Virus record (IMG/VR): IMGVR_UViG_3300012931_000054
Coordinates: 1 to 35,304 of that record
Source: a virus
Reading direction: 5' to 3' (one strand)
DNA: 35,304 bases
The position numbers were made by a program, and so were the translations under genes. Of the stretch, positions 1 to 6,020 are shown piece after piece. The notes below the pieces were generated by a model, which ran no database searches, was not told the DNA's origin, and saw only the letters and a list, made by a program, of their open reading frames with translations. Within the stretch, counting starts at the first letter, position 1; each line of letters begins with the position of its first letter.

Positions 1-175
<175 letters not shown>

Positions 176-185
176 CACTTCACAC

Positions 186-198
186 AAAAAGCAAGGGG
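186..198 (+). promoter_or_regulatory. Repeated leader element, copy 1
   Basis: The 13-mer AAAAAGCAAGGGG sits 8 nt before the ATG at 207. Identical copies occur at 1096-1108 and 1957-1969, also 8 nt before an ATG. AAGGGG is the Shine-Dalgarno part. The conserved AAAAAGC in front is not explained by ribosome binding alone and may be a translation enhancer or a regulator site. Confidence 0.6.
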
Positions 199-206
199 GT
201 AATACC

Positions 207-341
207 ATGAAAACGGTCTTGAGGAATCACGAGGAAGTGGCCCACATCTGGGTGCAACAGACGCAAGCGGAGGGCCGCGCATCGCGGGTTTTCTTCGACG
301 GGCCGACCCGGCCGGCATTTCCCCATGGCGCGTTTCATTGA
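207..341 (+). pseudogene. N-terminal fragment of a frameshifted phage protein
   Basis: ATG at 207 follows the AAGGGGG ribosome site and opens a 44-codon frame starting MKTVLRNHEEVAHIWVQQTQ. It closes at TGA 339-341, overlapping the next frame (325-1068). Phage homologues as I remember them carry the EVAHIW N-terminus and the MARFID...TTAKH segment in one chain. Here the frames meet at CCCC (321-324); removing one C joins them as ...AFPMARFID. I read this as the N-terminal part of a broken gene rather than a separate protein. A sequencing indel or programmed frameshift is also possible. Even after repair, the stretch between FFDG and FPMARF looks a few residues short. Confidence 0.6.
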
Positions 342-1068
342 CGCCAATACCGCCCTCTTCACAACGCGGAAATACTCCGTATCGACGGCAAAACATTTGG
401 CATACACGCGCCGCGCCATTCCTTCCGGCGTCAAGGTCTTCAATGTCCACGACGTAACCGCAACGAATCACGCCGCGAATATTCAGGAGATGATGTCAGA
501 GGTAGAGAAATTGCGCCGGAAGTCTTTAAAGGCGATCAAGCATGGAGATTGGTACAGGGCGGAGGCGTTAAGGCAGGCGACGGACCTAAAAGAGTTCGCG
601 GCCCGCTTCCCCCACATTAAAGACCCCGCCGCGAAGAAGCGCCTTAAAGCCTTGACGTCAGACGATCTTTTCTCCCCCGCCGCGATAGAGGCCGTCAAGA
701 AATTCAACGCGGAGGAGCGCAAGCGTAAGGCGGAGGAACAAAAGCGCCTTGAGACGGAGAAGGCCGATAAGATTGAAGCATGGAAGCGTGGGGAGAGGAC
801 CTATTTCCCCTCCGGCGTGGATCGTATATTCTTGCGCGTCGAAGAGAAAGACGGGGAGCGGGAGGTTGTCACGAGCCGGAGCGCCCGAATTCCCCTGGAC
901 GTTGCAAGGCGCTTGTGGACGCGGATCAATGATCTGCCCGTCGCGCTTCCCGGGATGTCCCTGGGTCACTACAAAGTTGATTCGTTTGACGGGGCCGTGC
1001 TGAGGGTAGGGTGTCACAAAATCGAGATGTCCGAAATGCAACGGCTGGCCGGGGTTCTGGGCTGGTAA
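325..1068 (+). CDS. Conserved phage protein (EVAHIW family), main body
   Basis: A 247-codon frame from the internal ATG at 325. Residues 1-45 (MARFID, TTRKYS, TAKH, RRAIP) and the last 30 (GHYKV, VGCHKIE, EMQRLA) match a widespread phage family of unknown function. The middle (about 55-155) is charged, Lys/Glu-rich and probably coiled coil. No convincing ribosome site stands before 325; the true start is probably 207 in the frame before the CCCC at 321-324. If the shift is an assembly error, the intact gene is 207-1068 and about 286 residues long. It stands at the head of the rightward small-gene train, with the next ATG 48 nt downstream. Confidence 0.75.
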   Translation: MARFIDANTALFTTRKYSVSTAKHLAYTRRAIPSGVKVFNVHDVTATNHAANIQEMMSEVEKLRRKSLKAIKHGDWYRAEALRQATDLKEFAARFPHIKDPAAKKRLKALTSDDLFSPAAIEAVKKFNAEERKRKAEEQKRLETEKADKIEAWKRGERTYFPSGVDRIFLRVEEKDGEREVVTSRSARIPLDVARRLWTRINDLPVALPGMSLGHYKVDSFDGAVLRVGCHKIEMSEMQRLAGVLGW

Positions 1069-1095
1069 AGCATTAACCGCCCTTCACGGCGGACC

Positions 1096-1108
1096 AAAAA
1101 GCAAGGGG
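1096..1108 (+). promoter_or_regulatory. Repeated leader element, copy 2
   Basis: Exact AAAAAGCAAGGGG copy, 8 nt before the ATG at 1117. It sits in the 48-nt gap after the previous gene, so it could support independent initiation as well as ribosome binding. Confidence 0.6.
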
Positions 1109-1116
1109 AGGATCAA

Positions 1117-1311
1117 ATGAAAATAAAAATTCAGATCAATGCTACCAATGCCGCCTTTGAAGATAACGAGAGTTTCGAGACGGCGCGAATCCTTCGTGAG
1201 CTGGCCGACAAGATCGAAGGACACCCGAACTTTTCCCCCGGCCACGATCAAGCCTTGCGGGATCTCAACGGAAACGAGGTTGGGTTTTTCGGGATTTATC
1301 AGACGAGATGA
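1117..1311 (+). CDS. Small conserved phage protein, 64 aa
   Basis: Starts MKIKIQINATNAAFED after the shared AAGGGGAGG leader, so the start is well supported. It reads as a small fold: an N-terminal strand, an acidic turn, a helix (TARILRELADKIEG) and a closing DLNGNEVG turn. This pattern (MKIKI..AAF......E.ARIL..LAD, then DxNGNxVG) recurs in small phage proteins of unknown function. The stop overlaps the next start as ATGA at 1308-1311, so the two are probably translationally coupled. Confidence 0.75.
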   Translation: MKIKIQINATNAAFEDNESFETARILRELADKIEGHPNFSPGHDQALRDLNGNEVGFFGIYQTR

Positions 1312-1508
1312 GGCCGACCATGCTTAAGAAGACGTGGACAGTGATTTCCATCGACCACAACACCGAGCGCGTCGCCTTCGACTTCGTTGGCGGTAAAAAC
1401 CCGGACGCCGCCGCGCTGGCCGCTGTGATGAAGCGCGGATTTACTCCGGTCGCCGTGTTCGAGGGAGAGACGGCGCCCGTCAAAATGTTTTCTATGGGAG
1501 GGCTCTAA
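1308..1508 (+). CDS. Hypothetical protein, 66 aa
   Basis: The ATG overlaps the preceding stop (ATGA). An in-frame ATG at 1320 (MLKKTWTVIS) is an alternative start. The sequence has alternating hydrophobic strands (TWTVISID, RVAFDFV) and a helix (DAAALAAVMKRG), then VAVFEGE. It resembles no family I can name. The stop TAA shares its last base with the next ATG (TAATG at 1506-1510). It has no Cys, no membrane segment and no signal peptide. Function unknown. Confidence 0.65.
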   Translation: MRPTMLKKTWTVISIDHNTERVAFDFVGGKNPDAAALAAVMKRGFTPVAVFEGETAPVKMFSMGGL

Positions 1509-1747
1509 TGCCTAAGAAAAAGAAAGAAGACCTAAACCAAACCGCCGCCCGCATCGCCAGGGAGACGCGCAACGCTCCCAACAAGTTCCCTCCTCACAAA
1601 AAGGGGGAATGGGTCGGCCGATGGGATTTCCGTTCCGGCGTAGGCGACATTTACGCCGGCTATAGATTGGTCGCCAGCGTCTACAAAAAGCGGGACCATA
1701 AGCTCGTGGTGGAAGTCCTTAACGCTTATTTCAAGAAGGGAAGCTAA
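1508..1747 (+). CDS. Basic hypothetical protein, 79 aa
   Basis: Starts within TAATG after a GGGAGG ribosome site at about 1497-1502. The N-terminus is highly basic (MPKKKKED) and 17 of 79 residues are Lys or Arg. The middle carries GEWVGRWDFRSGVGD and a strand-rich end (LVASVYKKRDHKLVVEVLN), which suggests a small nucleic-acid-binding fold. That is inference from charge only. It is directly followed by the next gene with no gap. No known domain is recognised. Confidence 0.65.
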   Translation: MPKKKKEDLNQTAARIARETRNAPNKFPPHKKGEWVGRWDFRSGVGDIYAGYRLVASVYKKRDHKLVVEVLNAYFKKGS

Positions 1748-1948
1748 ATGCCCCATTCACAGACGGATATTCCCTGCCCGATTTGCAAGGGAAAAGGGCG
1801 CCTTATGCCGCCCTCCCCTCGCATGACGCATCCGAGCAGAAGGGAGGCAGCGCACGTCTTACGAAGCGCGAAGTACTCCCTCCGCCAAATTGCGGCCTTC
1901 CTGGGCTATAAAACGGTCGGAGGCGTTCAGAAGCTTTTGAAGAAATGA
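1748..1948 (+). CDS. Small HTH protein with one CxxC knuckle, 66 aa
   Basis: Starts immediately after the previous stop. Residues 10-16 (CPICKGKG) form a single zinc-knuckle-like CxxC. Residues 30-66 (EAAHVLRSAKYSLRQIAAFLGYKTVGGVQKLLKK) look like a helix-turn-helix: SLRQIAAFLGY is the first helix and turn and VGGVQKLLK the second. It is probably a small DNA-binding regulator in the phage accessory train. With one CxxC only, zinc binding would need a dimer. Its target is unknown, but the repeated leader just downstream (1957-1969) is a candidate site. Confidence 0.7.
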   Translation: MPHSQTDIPCPICKGKGRLMPPSPRMTHPSRREAAHVLRSAKYSLRQIAAFLGYKTVGGVQKLLKK

Positions 1949-1956
1949 GGTCAAAT

Positions 1957-1969
1957 AAAAAGCAAGGGG
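1957..1969 (+). promoter_or_regulatory. Repeated leader element, copy 3
   Basis: Exact AAAAAGCAAGGGG copy. Its AAGGGG is 8 nt from ATG 1978 but only 2 nt from ATG 1972, and it lies inside the longer frame that opens at 1945. It therefore fixes the real start of the next gene at 1978. Confidence 0.6.
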
Positions 1970-1977
1970 AGATGCAC

Positions 1978-2250
1978 ATGAAAAAGGAGAATGAGCTGAA
2001 GCTGTTCGCTGTGGCGGATCTGGTGGAGCCGATCTGCGGGAAGGACAACGACCACGCCTGCGATGTTGCGGAGCAGCCGTCCCACTGGGTGAGCATCAGG
2101 CTGACCGAGGACGTGACGGGCAGGATCAAGGCGGGGATAGACGCCCTGCTGCGAAAGGCTAAATACGTGGAGCGCGGGGACATCAAGGCTTACCGCGCGG
2201 TCATGAACGGGCTGGACGACATCCTCCAGGCCAACAAGGACGCGGCCTAG
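1978..2250 (+). CDS. Hypothetical protein, 90 aa
   Basis: I chose ATG 1978 (MKKENELKLFAVADL). The longer frame from 1945 would translate the leader element itself, and the ribosome-site spacing fits 1978. The protein is acidic at the start, has two Cys in ICGKDNDHACD, a strand (WVSIRLTEDV) and a helical C-terminal half (IKAGIDALLRKAKYVERGDIKAYRAVMNGLDDIL). No family is recognised. The stop overlaps the next GTG start (TAGTG at 2248-2252), so the following exported protein is probably translationally coupled to it. Confidence 0.7.
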   Translation: MKKENELKLFAVADLVEPICGKDNDHACDVAEQPSHWVSIRLTEDVTGRIKAGIDALLRKAKYVERGDIKAYRAVMNGLDDILQANKDAA

Positions 2251-3143
2251 TGTCGAATAAAAAGCTCCTCATCGCGGCGTGGGCCTCGGCCTTCGTCGTG
2301 GCGGCGCGCCTGCCCTGGTGGTCACTCCACCACGGGCAGGCGGCGCCGCCGGTGGCGGAGGTTGAGGTGGACGTAGGGCGAGAGGCCCTGGCCATCTCCA
2401 AACAGCTTTACCCGGACCTGGACGTCGACACCTACGACACGCTCTTAGACATGCTCGTGGAGCGGGTGAGGACCATCACCGCAGGCGAGACGGACCCCGA
2501 CAAGCGCATCCGCGCCATGAACACGGTCATCTATAAGCTGGAAGGCTATAAATACGATAAGGATGCCTACAAAGCCCACGCCGACGACTGCCGCCTCCTA
2601 TCCTACATCTTGCAGCGAAGGACCGGCACCTGCATGGCCCTGGCCACGCTCTACCTCGCAACGGCGCAAAGATTGGGATATCCTATATACTCGGTGTCCG
2701 CGCCGTCCCATATGTTTCTCCGCTACATCGGCCCGGACCTGCAAATGAGAAATATAGAACCGACGGACGGCGGTGGCGAGTCGTCGGACGACGACTACGA
2801 CTCTTTCCTCAAGATCCTTTACACGACGCGAAGGACCGGGGTTTATATGCGGACGATGAGTCATCAACAGTTCGTCTCCTATCTTTACAGCACGGCGATC
2901 CCTGTTGCCTTGGCCCACCGGAACGGGGAGCAAGCGATGGACTTCGTAGAGAAGGCCTTGGCCCTGGACCCGCACAACACGGTGGCGATGGCCCGAGGCG
3001 CCGTTTTCTATCGGAAGCTGGCCCGTGTGAACTATCAGAAGAACGGCGCCGCCTACGGCCGGCGCGCCTCTACTCTGGCATGGATGCTCTCACAGTCCGG
3101 CGATGAACAGGCCGAAAAAGAGATGATGGAGAACCTAAAATGA
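2250..3143 (+). CDS. Exported or anchored transglutaminase-like (SirB1-type) protein with TPR tail
   Basis: GTG start overlapping the previous stop. Residues 1-25 (MSNKKLLIAAWASAFVVAAR) are a signal peptide or signal anchor. Residues about 85-175 match the SirB1/Transglut_core2 fold: the GTCMALATLYL helix with Cys128, then APSHMFLRY with His154, then the NIEPTDGG strand supplying a third polar residue (Asn168 or Asp173). Many SirB1-like proteins lack the Cys, but it is present here. Residues 220-265 (NGEQAMDFVEKALALDPHN) are one or two TPR-like helices. The likely role is a cysteine protease or transglutaminase-like enzyme acting in the periplasm on an unknown substrate. The stop overlaps the next gene (ATGA), also exported, so the two probably act together. 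It is a plausible lysogenic-conversion gene. Confidence 0.75.
   Translation: MSNKKLLIAAWASAFVVAARLPWWSLHHGQAAPPVAEVEVDVGREALAISKQLYPDLDVDTYDTLLDMLVERVRTITAGETDPDKRIRAMNTVIYKLEGYKYDKDAYKAHADDCRLLSYILQRRTGTCMALATLYLATAQRLGYPIYSVSAPSHMFLRYIGPDLQMRNIEPTDGGGESSDDDYDSFLKILYTTRRTGVYMRTMSHQQFVSYLYSTAIPVALAHRNGEQAMDFVEKALALDPHNTVAMARGAVFYRKLARVNYQKNGAAYGRRASTLAWMLSQSGDEQAEKEMMENLK
2303..2347 (+). repeat. Long imperfect inverted repeat inside the transglutaminase-like gene
   Basis: The arms 2303-2321 and 2327-2347 pair over 19 bp around a TCACT loop, with two single-base bulges in the right arm. It starts 53 nt into the gene and encodes the region after the signal segment. There is no T tract after it, so it is not a simple terminator. 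It would be a very stable mRNA hairpin. Confidence 0.7.
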
Positions 3144-3886
3144 AATGGACAAGAGCATTCGCGGCAGTCTTCCTCGGCGCGTCGCTTCATGCGACGAGCT
3201 ACCAGGCAAAAGAATCGCGCTTCCTCTCCGATGATGAGCTGCTGGAATTCCACAAGAGAGCGGAGCAACCCGCCTCCCTCTCTCGCCCGCGCCGCCTCAA
3301 GTTGGACCCGGACATCATCAGAAGCGCCAGCCGGATCACGGATCGCCCCCTCACCCCTGCCGGGGAATGGGTCGCCCGCAACATTAAATATCCCCGGACC
3401 CTGAGCGGCGACGAATTCAACATCATCGGGAAAGTGGCGGTCGACTACATCTTGGACGCCCCCGACCGCGCCAATACGGTGGTCATGGTCCCTGGCGGCT
3501 CCATGATGATGATCGAGAGCAAGAGCCTTGGAAGAGCTGTTTTTTATGAGGAGTTGGCGGGGTTCGTGGGAATGGCGGACCTGCACACGCTTCCCCCTAC
3601 ATCGGACAGGACCTTCCGGCGGACGATGGCGAAAATTTGGGAGGCACGACCAAAGCTCCCCGCCGAACCAAACGAAGGGAAGGTGTTCTCTAGTCCTACG
3701 CCGCAAGAGGTGGATCTGGCTGTCAAGGCTCGGGCCGTTTCGCGGGAGCAAGCGGCTGTACTACGGAAGAAGGGATTCCTGCCCATCAATGAGGTGGCAG
3801 GAGGGACGCCCTGGCATCCGTCGGACGTCGATGGCTGGGTCATACCTTACACAGAAGGGACGAAGACATTTCCACAGACGGAATAA
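3140..3886 (+). CDS. Exported protein of unknown function, 248 aa
   Basis: The ATG overlaps the stop of the transglutaminase-like gene (ATGA). Residues 1-18 (MKWTRAFAAVFLGASLHA) are a Sec signal peptide with an A-x-A-type end (LHATS). The mature part has a central strand-rich region (NIIGKVAVDYIL, ANTVVMVPGGSMMMIESK) followed by EELAGFVGMADLHTLPP. The C-terminal third is rich in Pro and charged residues. I recognise no domain. Tight coupling to another exported protein suggests a shared envelope job, perhaps partner or substrate. Everything after the signal peptide is unassigned. Confidence 0.7.
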   Translation: MKWTRAFAAVFLGASLHATSYQAKESRFLSDDELLEFHKRAEQPASLSRPRRLKLDPDIIRSASRITDRPLTPAGEWVARNIKYPRTLSGDEFNIIGKVAVDYILDAPDRANTVVMVPGGSMMMIESKSLGRAVFYEELAGFVGMADLHTLPPTSDRTFRRTMAKIWEARPKLPAEPNEGKVFSSPTPQEVDLAVKARAVSREQAAVLRKKGFLPINEVAGGTPWHPSDVDGWVIPYTEGTKTFPQTE

Positions 3887-3896
3887 CGGAGACCAT

Positions 3897-4160
3897 ATGA
3901 TCAGCCTCTATATTGCCAAGGACAAGAAAGATGGGCGCCTCTTGCTTATTAAATTTGCGAAAGGCGCCAGCGTTATCCCGACCTGGACTTCCCCCGAGAA
4001 CGCGGTCCCTTATCTGACAGACATCCGCCGTACCGAAGATTATAGTGTTGAGCCAATTAAAATAGAGGAGTGGACCGATTTAAAGGCGCGCTTCGCCCCT
4101 TTCTCAGAGCAAATATTCTTGCACCTCATGGACAATTTTAAGTCGGTGCAAGATTCCTAA
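3897..4160 (+). CDS. Hypothetical protein, 87 aa
   Basis: ATG 3897 follows an ACGGAGA ribosome site. The upstream in-frame extension to 3528 would overlap most of the preceding gene and is unlikely. The protein MISLYIAKDKKDGRLLLIKF begins with a beta hairpin, has a middle with no charged cluster, and ends in a helix (EQIFLHLMDNFKSVQ). No family is recognised. It is the last gene before the terminator hairpin at 4166-4202, so it closes the first rightward unit. Confidence 0.65.
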   Translation: MISLYIAKDKKDGRLLLIKFAKGASVIPTWTSPENAVPYLTDIRRTEDYSVEPIKIEEWTDLKARFAPFSEQIFLHLMDNFKSVQDS

Positions 4161-4165
4161 TTTAC

Positions 4166-4202
4166 CCCCGCCGCAGTTTGCTCCCCTGCTTCTGCGGCGG
4201 GG
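4166..4202 (+). terminator. Rho-independent-type terminator hairpin
   Basis: A perfect 11-bp stem (CCCCGCCGCAG with CTGCGGCGGGG) around a 15-nt loop, 6 nt after the stop of 3897-4160. It is followed by the moderately T-rich ACTCTTTGTT. It separates the first block of rightward small genes from the second, which has its own promoter. Confidence 0.7.
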
Positions 4203-4214
4203 ACTCTTTGTTAC

Positions 4215-4243
4215 TTGATAAATCGCGTCAAGTCAGGCATACT
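4215..4243 (+). promoter_or_regulatory. Candidate sigma70-type promoter
   Basis: TTGATA (4215-4220, five of six matches to consensus) and CATACT (4238-4243, four of six) are 17 nt apart in an AT-rich gap just after the terminator hairpin. The predicted start near 4250 is about 24 nt before the ATG at 4274. No start-site data. Confidence 0.5.
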
Positions 4244-4273
4244 TAATTAGGTTAACTAAAGGAGCGCAGGTAA

Positions 4274-4606
4274 ATGGACAACTCGCATCCCTACGAGCCT
4301 GGAGAGATCATCACACTCCGCAGATTCAAGTTTGTTCCCCGTCGCACGCCGCGCGGGATGCGAGTGATCCCGCTCCACGCGCACTCCGAGGTCGTTTCGG
4401 TCCGCGTGACGAGCCACTGGAAGCTCCACAGCGGCGTCGACCAATATACAGGAGTACCTGCCCAGCCGCATGGCACGGTCGCCATCTGGCTCAAGCGAAA
4501 GGCTGCGCAACTCGACCAAAGGATTTTCTTTGTGAAGGCAGACGTGTTCTCTAAAGCGAAAAAGAGGCCTGTCGATGCCGATGATTATTCGGTGCTGTCT
4601 CTGTAA
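4274..4606 (+). CDS. Hypothetical basic protein, 110 aa
   Basis: First gene after the candidate promoter, with an AAAGGAG ribosome site at about 4258-4264. The protein is rich in Arg, Lys and His, with strands (GEIITLRRFKFVP, MRVIPLHA, VVSVRVTSHWKL, GTVAIWLKRK) and a short helix. It reads as a small all-beta fold such as an SH3 or OB barrel, which is inference from strand pattern. No known domain or catalytic motif. Its end overlaps the next start by 32 nt. Confidence 0.65.
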   Translation: MDNSHPYEPGEIITLRRFKFVPRRTPRGMRVIPLHAHSEVVSVRVTSHWKLHSGVDQYTGVPAQPHGTVAIWLKRKAAQLDQRIFFVKADVFSKAKKRPVDADDYSVLSL

Positions 4607-4847
4607 AACGGAAATTAGGCGCAGGCCAGATGGAGAGGGCGAGTCCCATACCTACTGCCGTCCGTGTTTCTTGGGCTGCGTGGTCAAATGGGGCCTAGCA
4701 ACACCCGAGGAGATCGAAGAATGGAACCAATCAATCCAAAAGACATCAAAAGACTCTCCAGCGTCGAGCACCTCCCCGAAGCCGTCGGATGGTTCGTCCG
4801 ATCCCTCCACGCCTTTTCCGGAGTCCCTTGCGGGACGCGCGGCGTAA
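4575..4847 (+). CDS. Zinc-ribbon protein, 90 aa
   Basis: Residues 7-31 hold two knuckles: CCLCKTEI, then SHTYCRPC. This CxxC-x(19)-CxxC ribbon with an intervening Gly-rich hairpin and ESHTYC is typical of small phage zinc proteins. The helix WGLATPEEIEEW follows, then a Ser/Pro/Asp-rich tail (from residue 49) with no clear structure. That tail lies where the gene overlaps the next one by 127 nt in another frame, which explains its odd composition. Role unknown; DNA, RNA or protein binding is possible. Confidence 0.65.
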   Translation: MPMIIRCCLCKTEIRRRPDGEGESHTYCRPCFLGCVVKWGLATPEEIEEWNQSIQKTSKDSPASSTSPKPSDGSSDPSTPFPESLAGRAA

Positions 4848-5038
4848 TCGATGCCCACTATAAGATCGACGATGACCATGAGGGCGTGATGGTGGCATGG
4901 GACCTTCCCACCCGACCGCTGCCCACCGGATACCGGTTTTACGATGGGCGGCCGGCGATAGTAAGTGGACTTCTGCGGGATGGATTTGGAAGAACGCAGC
5001 GGATGGACGAAACCGAAATGCTGGAGATCATCCAATGA
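4721..5038 (+). CDS. Hypothetical protein, 105 aa
   Basis: ATG 4721 (MEPINPKDIKRLSS) is preceded by CCGAGGAGA. A longer start at 4664 is possible but has no ribosome site. The sequence is a natural-looking alpha/beta protein: an N-terminal helix, then GVIDAHYKIDDDHEGVMVAW, LPTGYRFYDG and a C-terminal helix. It overlaps the zinc-ribbon gene by 127 nt, a large overlap even for a phage. The stop overlaps the next start (ATGA at 5035-5038). No family is recognised. Confidence 0.6.
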   Translation: MEPINPKDIKRLSSVEHLPEAVGWFVRSLHAFSGVPCGTRGVIDAHYKIDDDHEGVMVAWDLPTRPLPTGYRFYDGRPAIVSGLLRDGFGRTQRMDETEMLEIIQ

Positions 5039-5238
5039 ACCCAGAAGAGAGCGCGGCCTGGACAGTTTTTCTGATGAATGGATTGAACCCCAAAGACTGG
5101 CGCTTTATTTCAATTCACCGACACGACATCAATAAGGCTCAAATGGTGATGGAGTTTGAAAACCTATCCACCCGCGATCGGATCTCACTTGAGCATGAAG
5201 AGAAACCAGTCAAAAAGAACGCGAGGATTTTTAAATGA
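5035..5238 (+). CDS. Hypothetical protein, 67 aa
   Basis: ATGA overlap with the previous gene fixes the start at 5035; the longer frame from 4897 is a read-back into the neighbour. The protein MNPEESAAWTVFLMNGLNPK has an N-terminal helix, a strand pair (WRFISIHR, AQMVMEFENL) and a basic end. Motifs are absent. Its stop overlaps the next ATG (ATGA at 5235-5238). Function unknown. Confidence 0.6.
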   Translation: MNPEESAAWTVFLMNGLNPKDWRFISIHRHDINKAQMVMEFENLSTRDRISLEHEEKPVKKNARIFK

Positions 5239-5414
5239 GAAAGCGCATCGTCCGTTGTACGAGCGGCGTCCTTGAGATCCAAACGCCGAAATACATCGTC
5301 ATCTTCAACGTCATCAAAGACAGGCGGAATGAGGGACCCGTCACGATTTTGAATGTAATGGAGCGGCGCCCTCGAGAGCTGGCCGGTTCAAATACTTCTT
5401 TATTACGTCGATAG
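5235..5414 (+). CDS. Small basic protein, 59 aa, convergent with VRR-NUC gene
   Basis: The start is coupled to the previous stop by ATGA. It reads MRKRIVRCTSGVLEIQTPKY, then IVIFNVIKDRR and NVMERRPRELAG, and ends at TAG 5412-5414. The last 74 nt overlap antisense the 3' end of the leftward VRR-NUC gene, so the two transcripts collide here. The first 35 residues look protein-like; the end may only be readthrough to the first stop. Function unknown. Confidence 0.45.
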   Translation: MRKRIVRCTSGVLEIQTPKYIVIFNVIKDRRNEGPVTILNVMERRPRELAGSNTSLLRR

Positions 5415-5742
5415 CCGCTTCCGCTCCAAAACACACCTCCACCCAATAGAATTTGCTCGACAGAAGGCGCATCATCTCCTCCTGAGAATTCCCCAACCGC
5501 CCCTTCCGCGCCTTCAATTCGATAAAGAGACCGTGATATGGACTGCGGCTGAACGCCAAGAAGTAGTCCGGCGTCCCAGGCCTGAGTCCCTCGTCCTTCA
5601 GCCTTCTTCCACCCCAAGGCGTGCGCTTTCCCTCGTTCGGAATATGGATCAGCAGGCGCTGGTCCAGCTTCAAACTATTGGCGTAGTAACTCCACCACTG
5701 GCAGAGCGCCACCGCTTCGTCATGCTCATGGGATGCTCTCAT
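5341..5742 (-). CDS. VRR-NUC domain nuclease
   Basis: Start chosen at 5742 (MRASHEHDEAVALCQWW), where GGAGGG precedes the ATG; the longer frame to 5805 would read through a terminator hairpin. The 133 residues match the VRR-NUC fold of the PD-(D/E)XK superfamily: PGTPD with Asp59, FIELKARKG with Glu75 and Lys77, then SQEEMM with Gln87 and the helix AIDVIKKYL. Such phage proteins cut branched or flap DNA, or act as Holliday-junction resolvases. It is the last gene of the leftward early module, behind a terminator, so its expression may be lower than its neighbours. Confidence in the fold is high, in the substrate low. Confidence 0.88.
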   Translation of the reverse strand: MRASHEHDEAVALCQWWSYYANSLKLDQRLLIHIPNEGKRTPWGGRRLKDEGLRPGTPDYFLAFSRSPYHGLFIELKARKGRLGNSQEEMMRLLSSKFYWVEVCFGAEAAIDVIKKYLNRPALEGAAPLHSKS

Positions 5743-5759
5743 GTGCCCTCCAAAATAGA

Positions 5760-5795
5760 GCGGCCCACCCCTTCGCCGAGTAAGGGGCGGGCCGC
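5760..5795 (-). terminator. Leftward terminator hairpin before VRR-NUC gene
   Basis: Arms GCGGCCC-A-CCCCTT and AAGGGG-C-GGGCCGC pair over 13 bp with one A/C mismatch and an 8-nt loop. On the minus strand it is followed by CTCTATTTT. It lies just after the stop at 5802 and before the GGAGGG ribosome site of the VRR-NUC gene, so it may act as an attenuator. Confidence 0.65.
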
Positions 5796-5801
5796 AGACG
5801 C

Positions 5802-6020
5802 TCATGGAATCTTCGAGAACTTCCGAGACCCCTTGGCGTAAACACCTTCATGGCCGTAGTGCTGGACCAGGCCGTTGATTTCCGTTTCGATCATCGCCAG
5901 CTCTTGCTCGCTGTACCTGTAAGAGCTGATGAGTCGCTCCAGGCGCCGGCCTTCTTCTCCCTTGATCTTGCCGTTTGAGGTGCGCGGGATTTTGGCGATC
6001 AGAGCTTCTTTTGTCAACAT
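5802..6020 (-). CDS. Hypothetical helical protein, 72 aa
   Basis: Start at 6020 (MLTKEALIAKIPRTSNGKIK), where its ATG overlaps the upstream stop (ATGA). The body is helical and charged (GRRLERLISSYRYSEQELAMIETEINGLVQHYG). The N-terminal KEALIAKIPRTSNGKI could be a short HTH-like unit, but this is weak. It lies between a protein of unknown role and the VRR-NUC nuclease in a co-directional early operon. No named family. Confidence 0.7.
   Translation of the reverse strand: MLTKEALIAKIPRTSNGKIKGEEGRRLERLISSYRYSEQELAMIETEINGLVQHYGHEGVYAKGSRKFSKIP

Noticed and set aside
1945-1977. Start of the 1978 gene at ATG 1945
   Set aside because: It would translate the repeated leader element and overlap the previous gene; ribosome-site spacing favours 1978.
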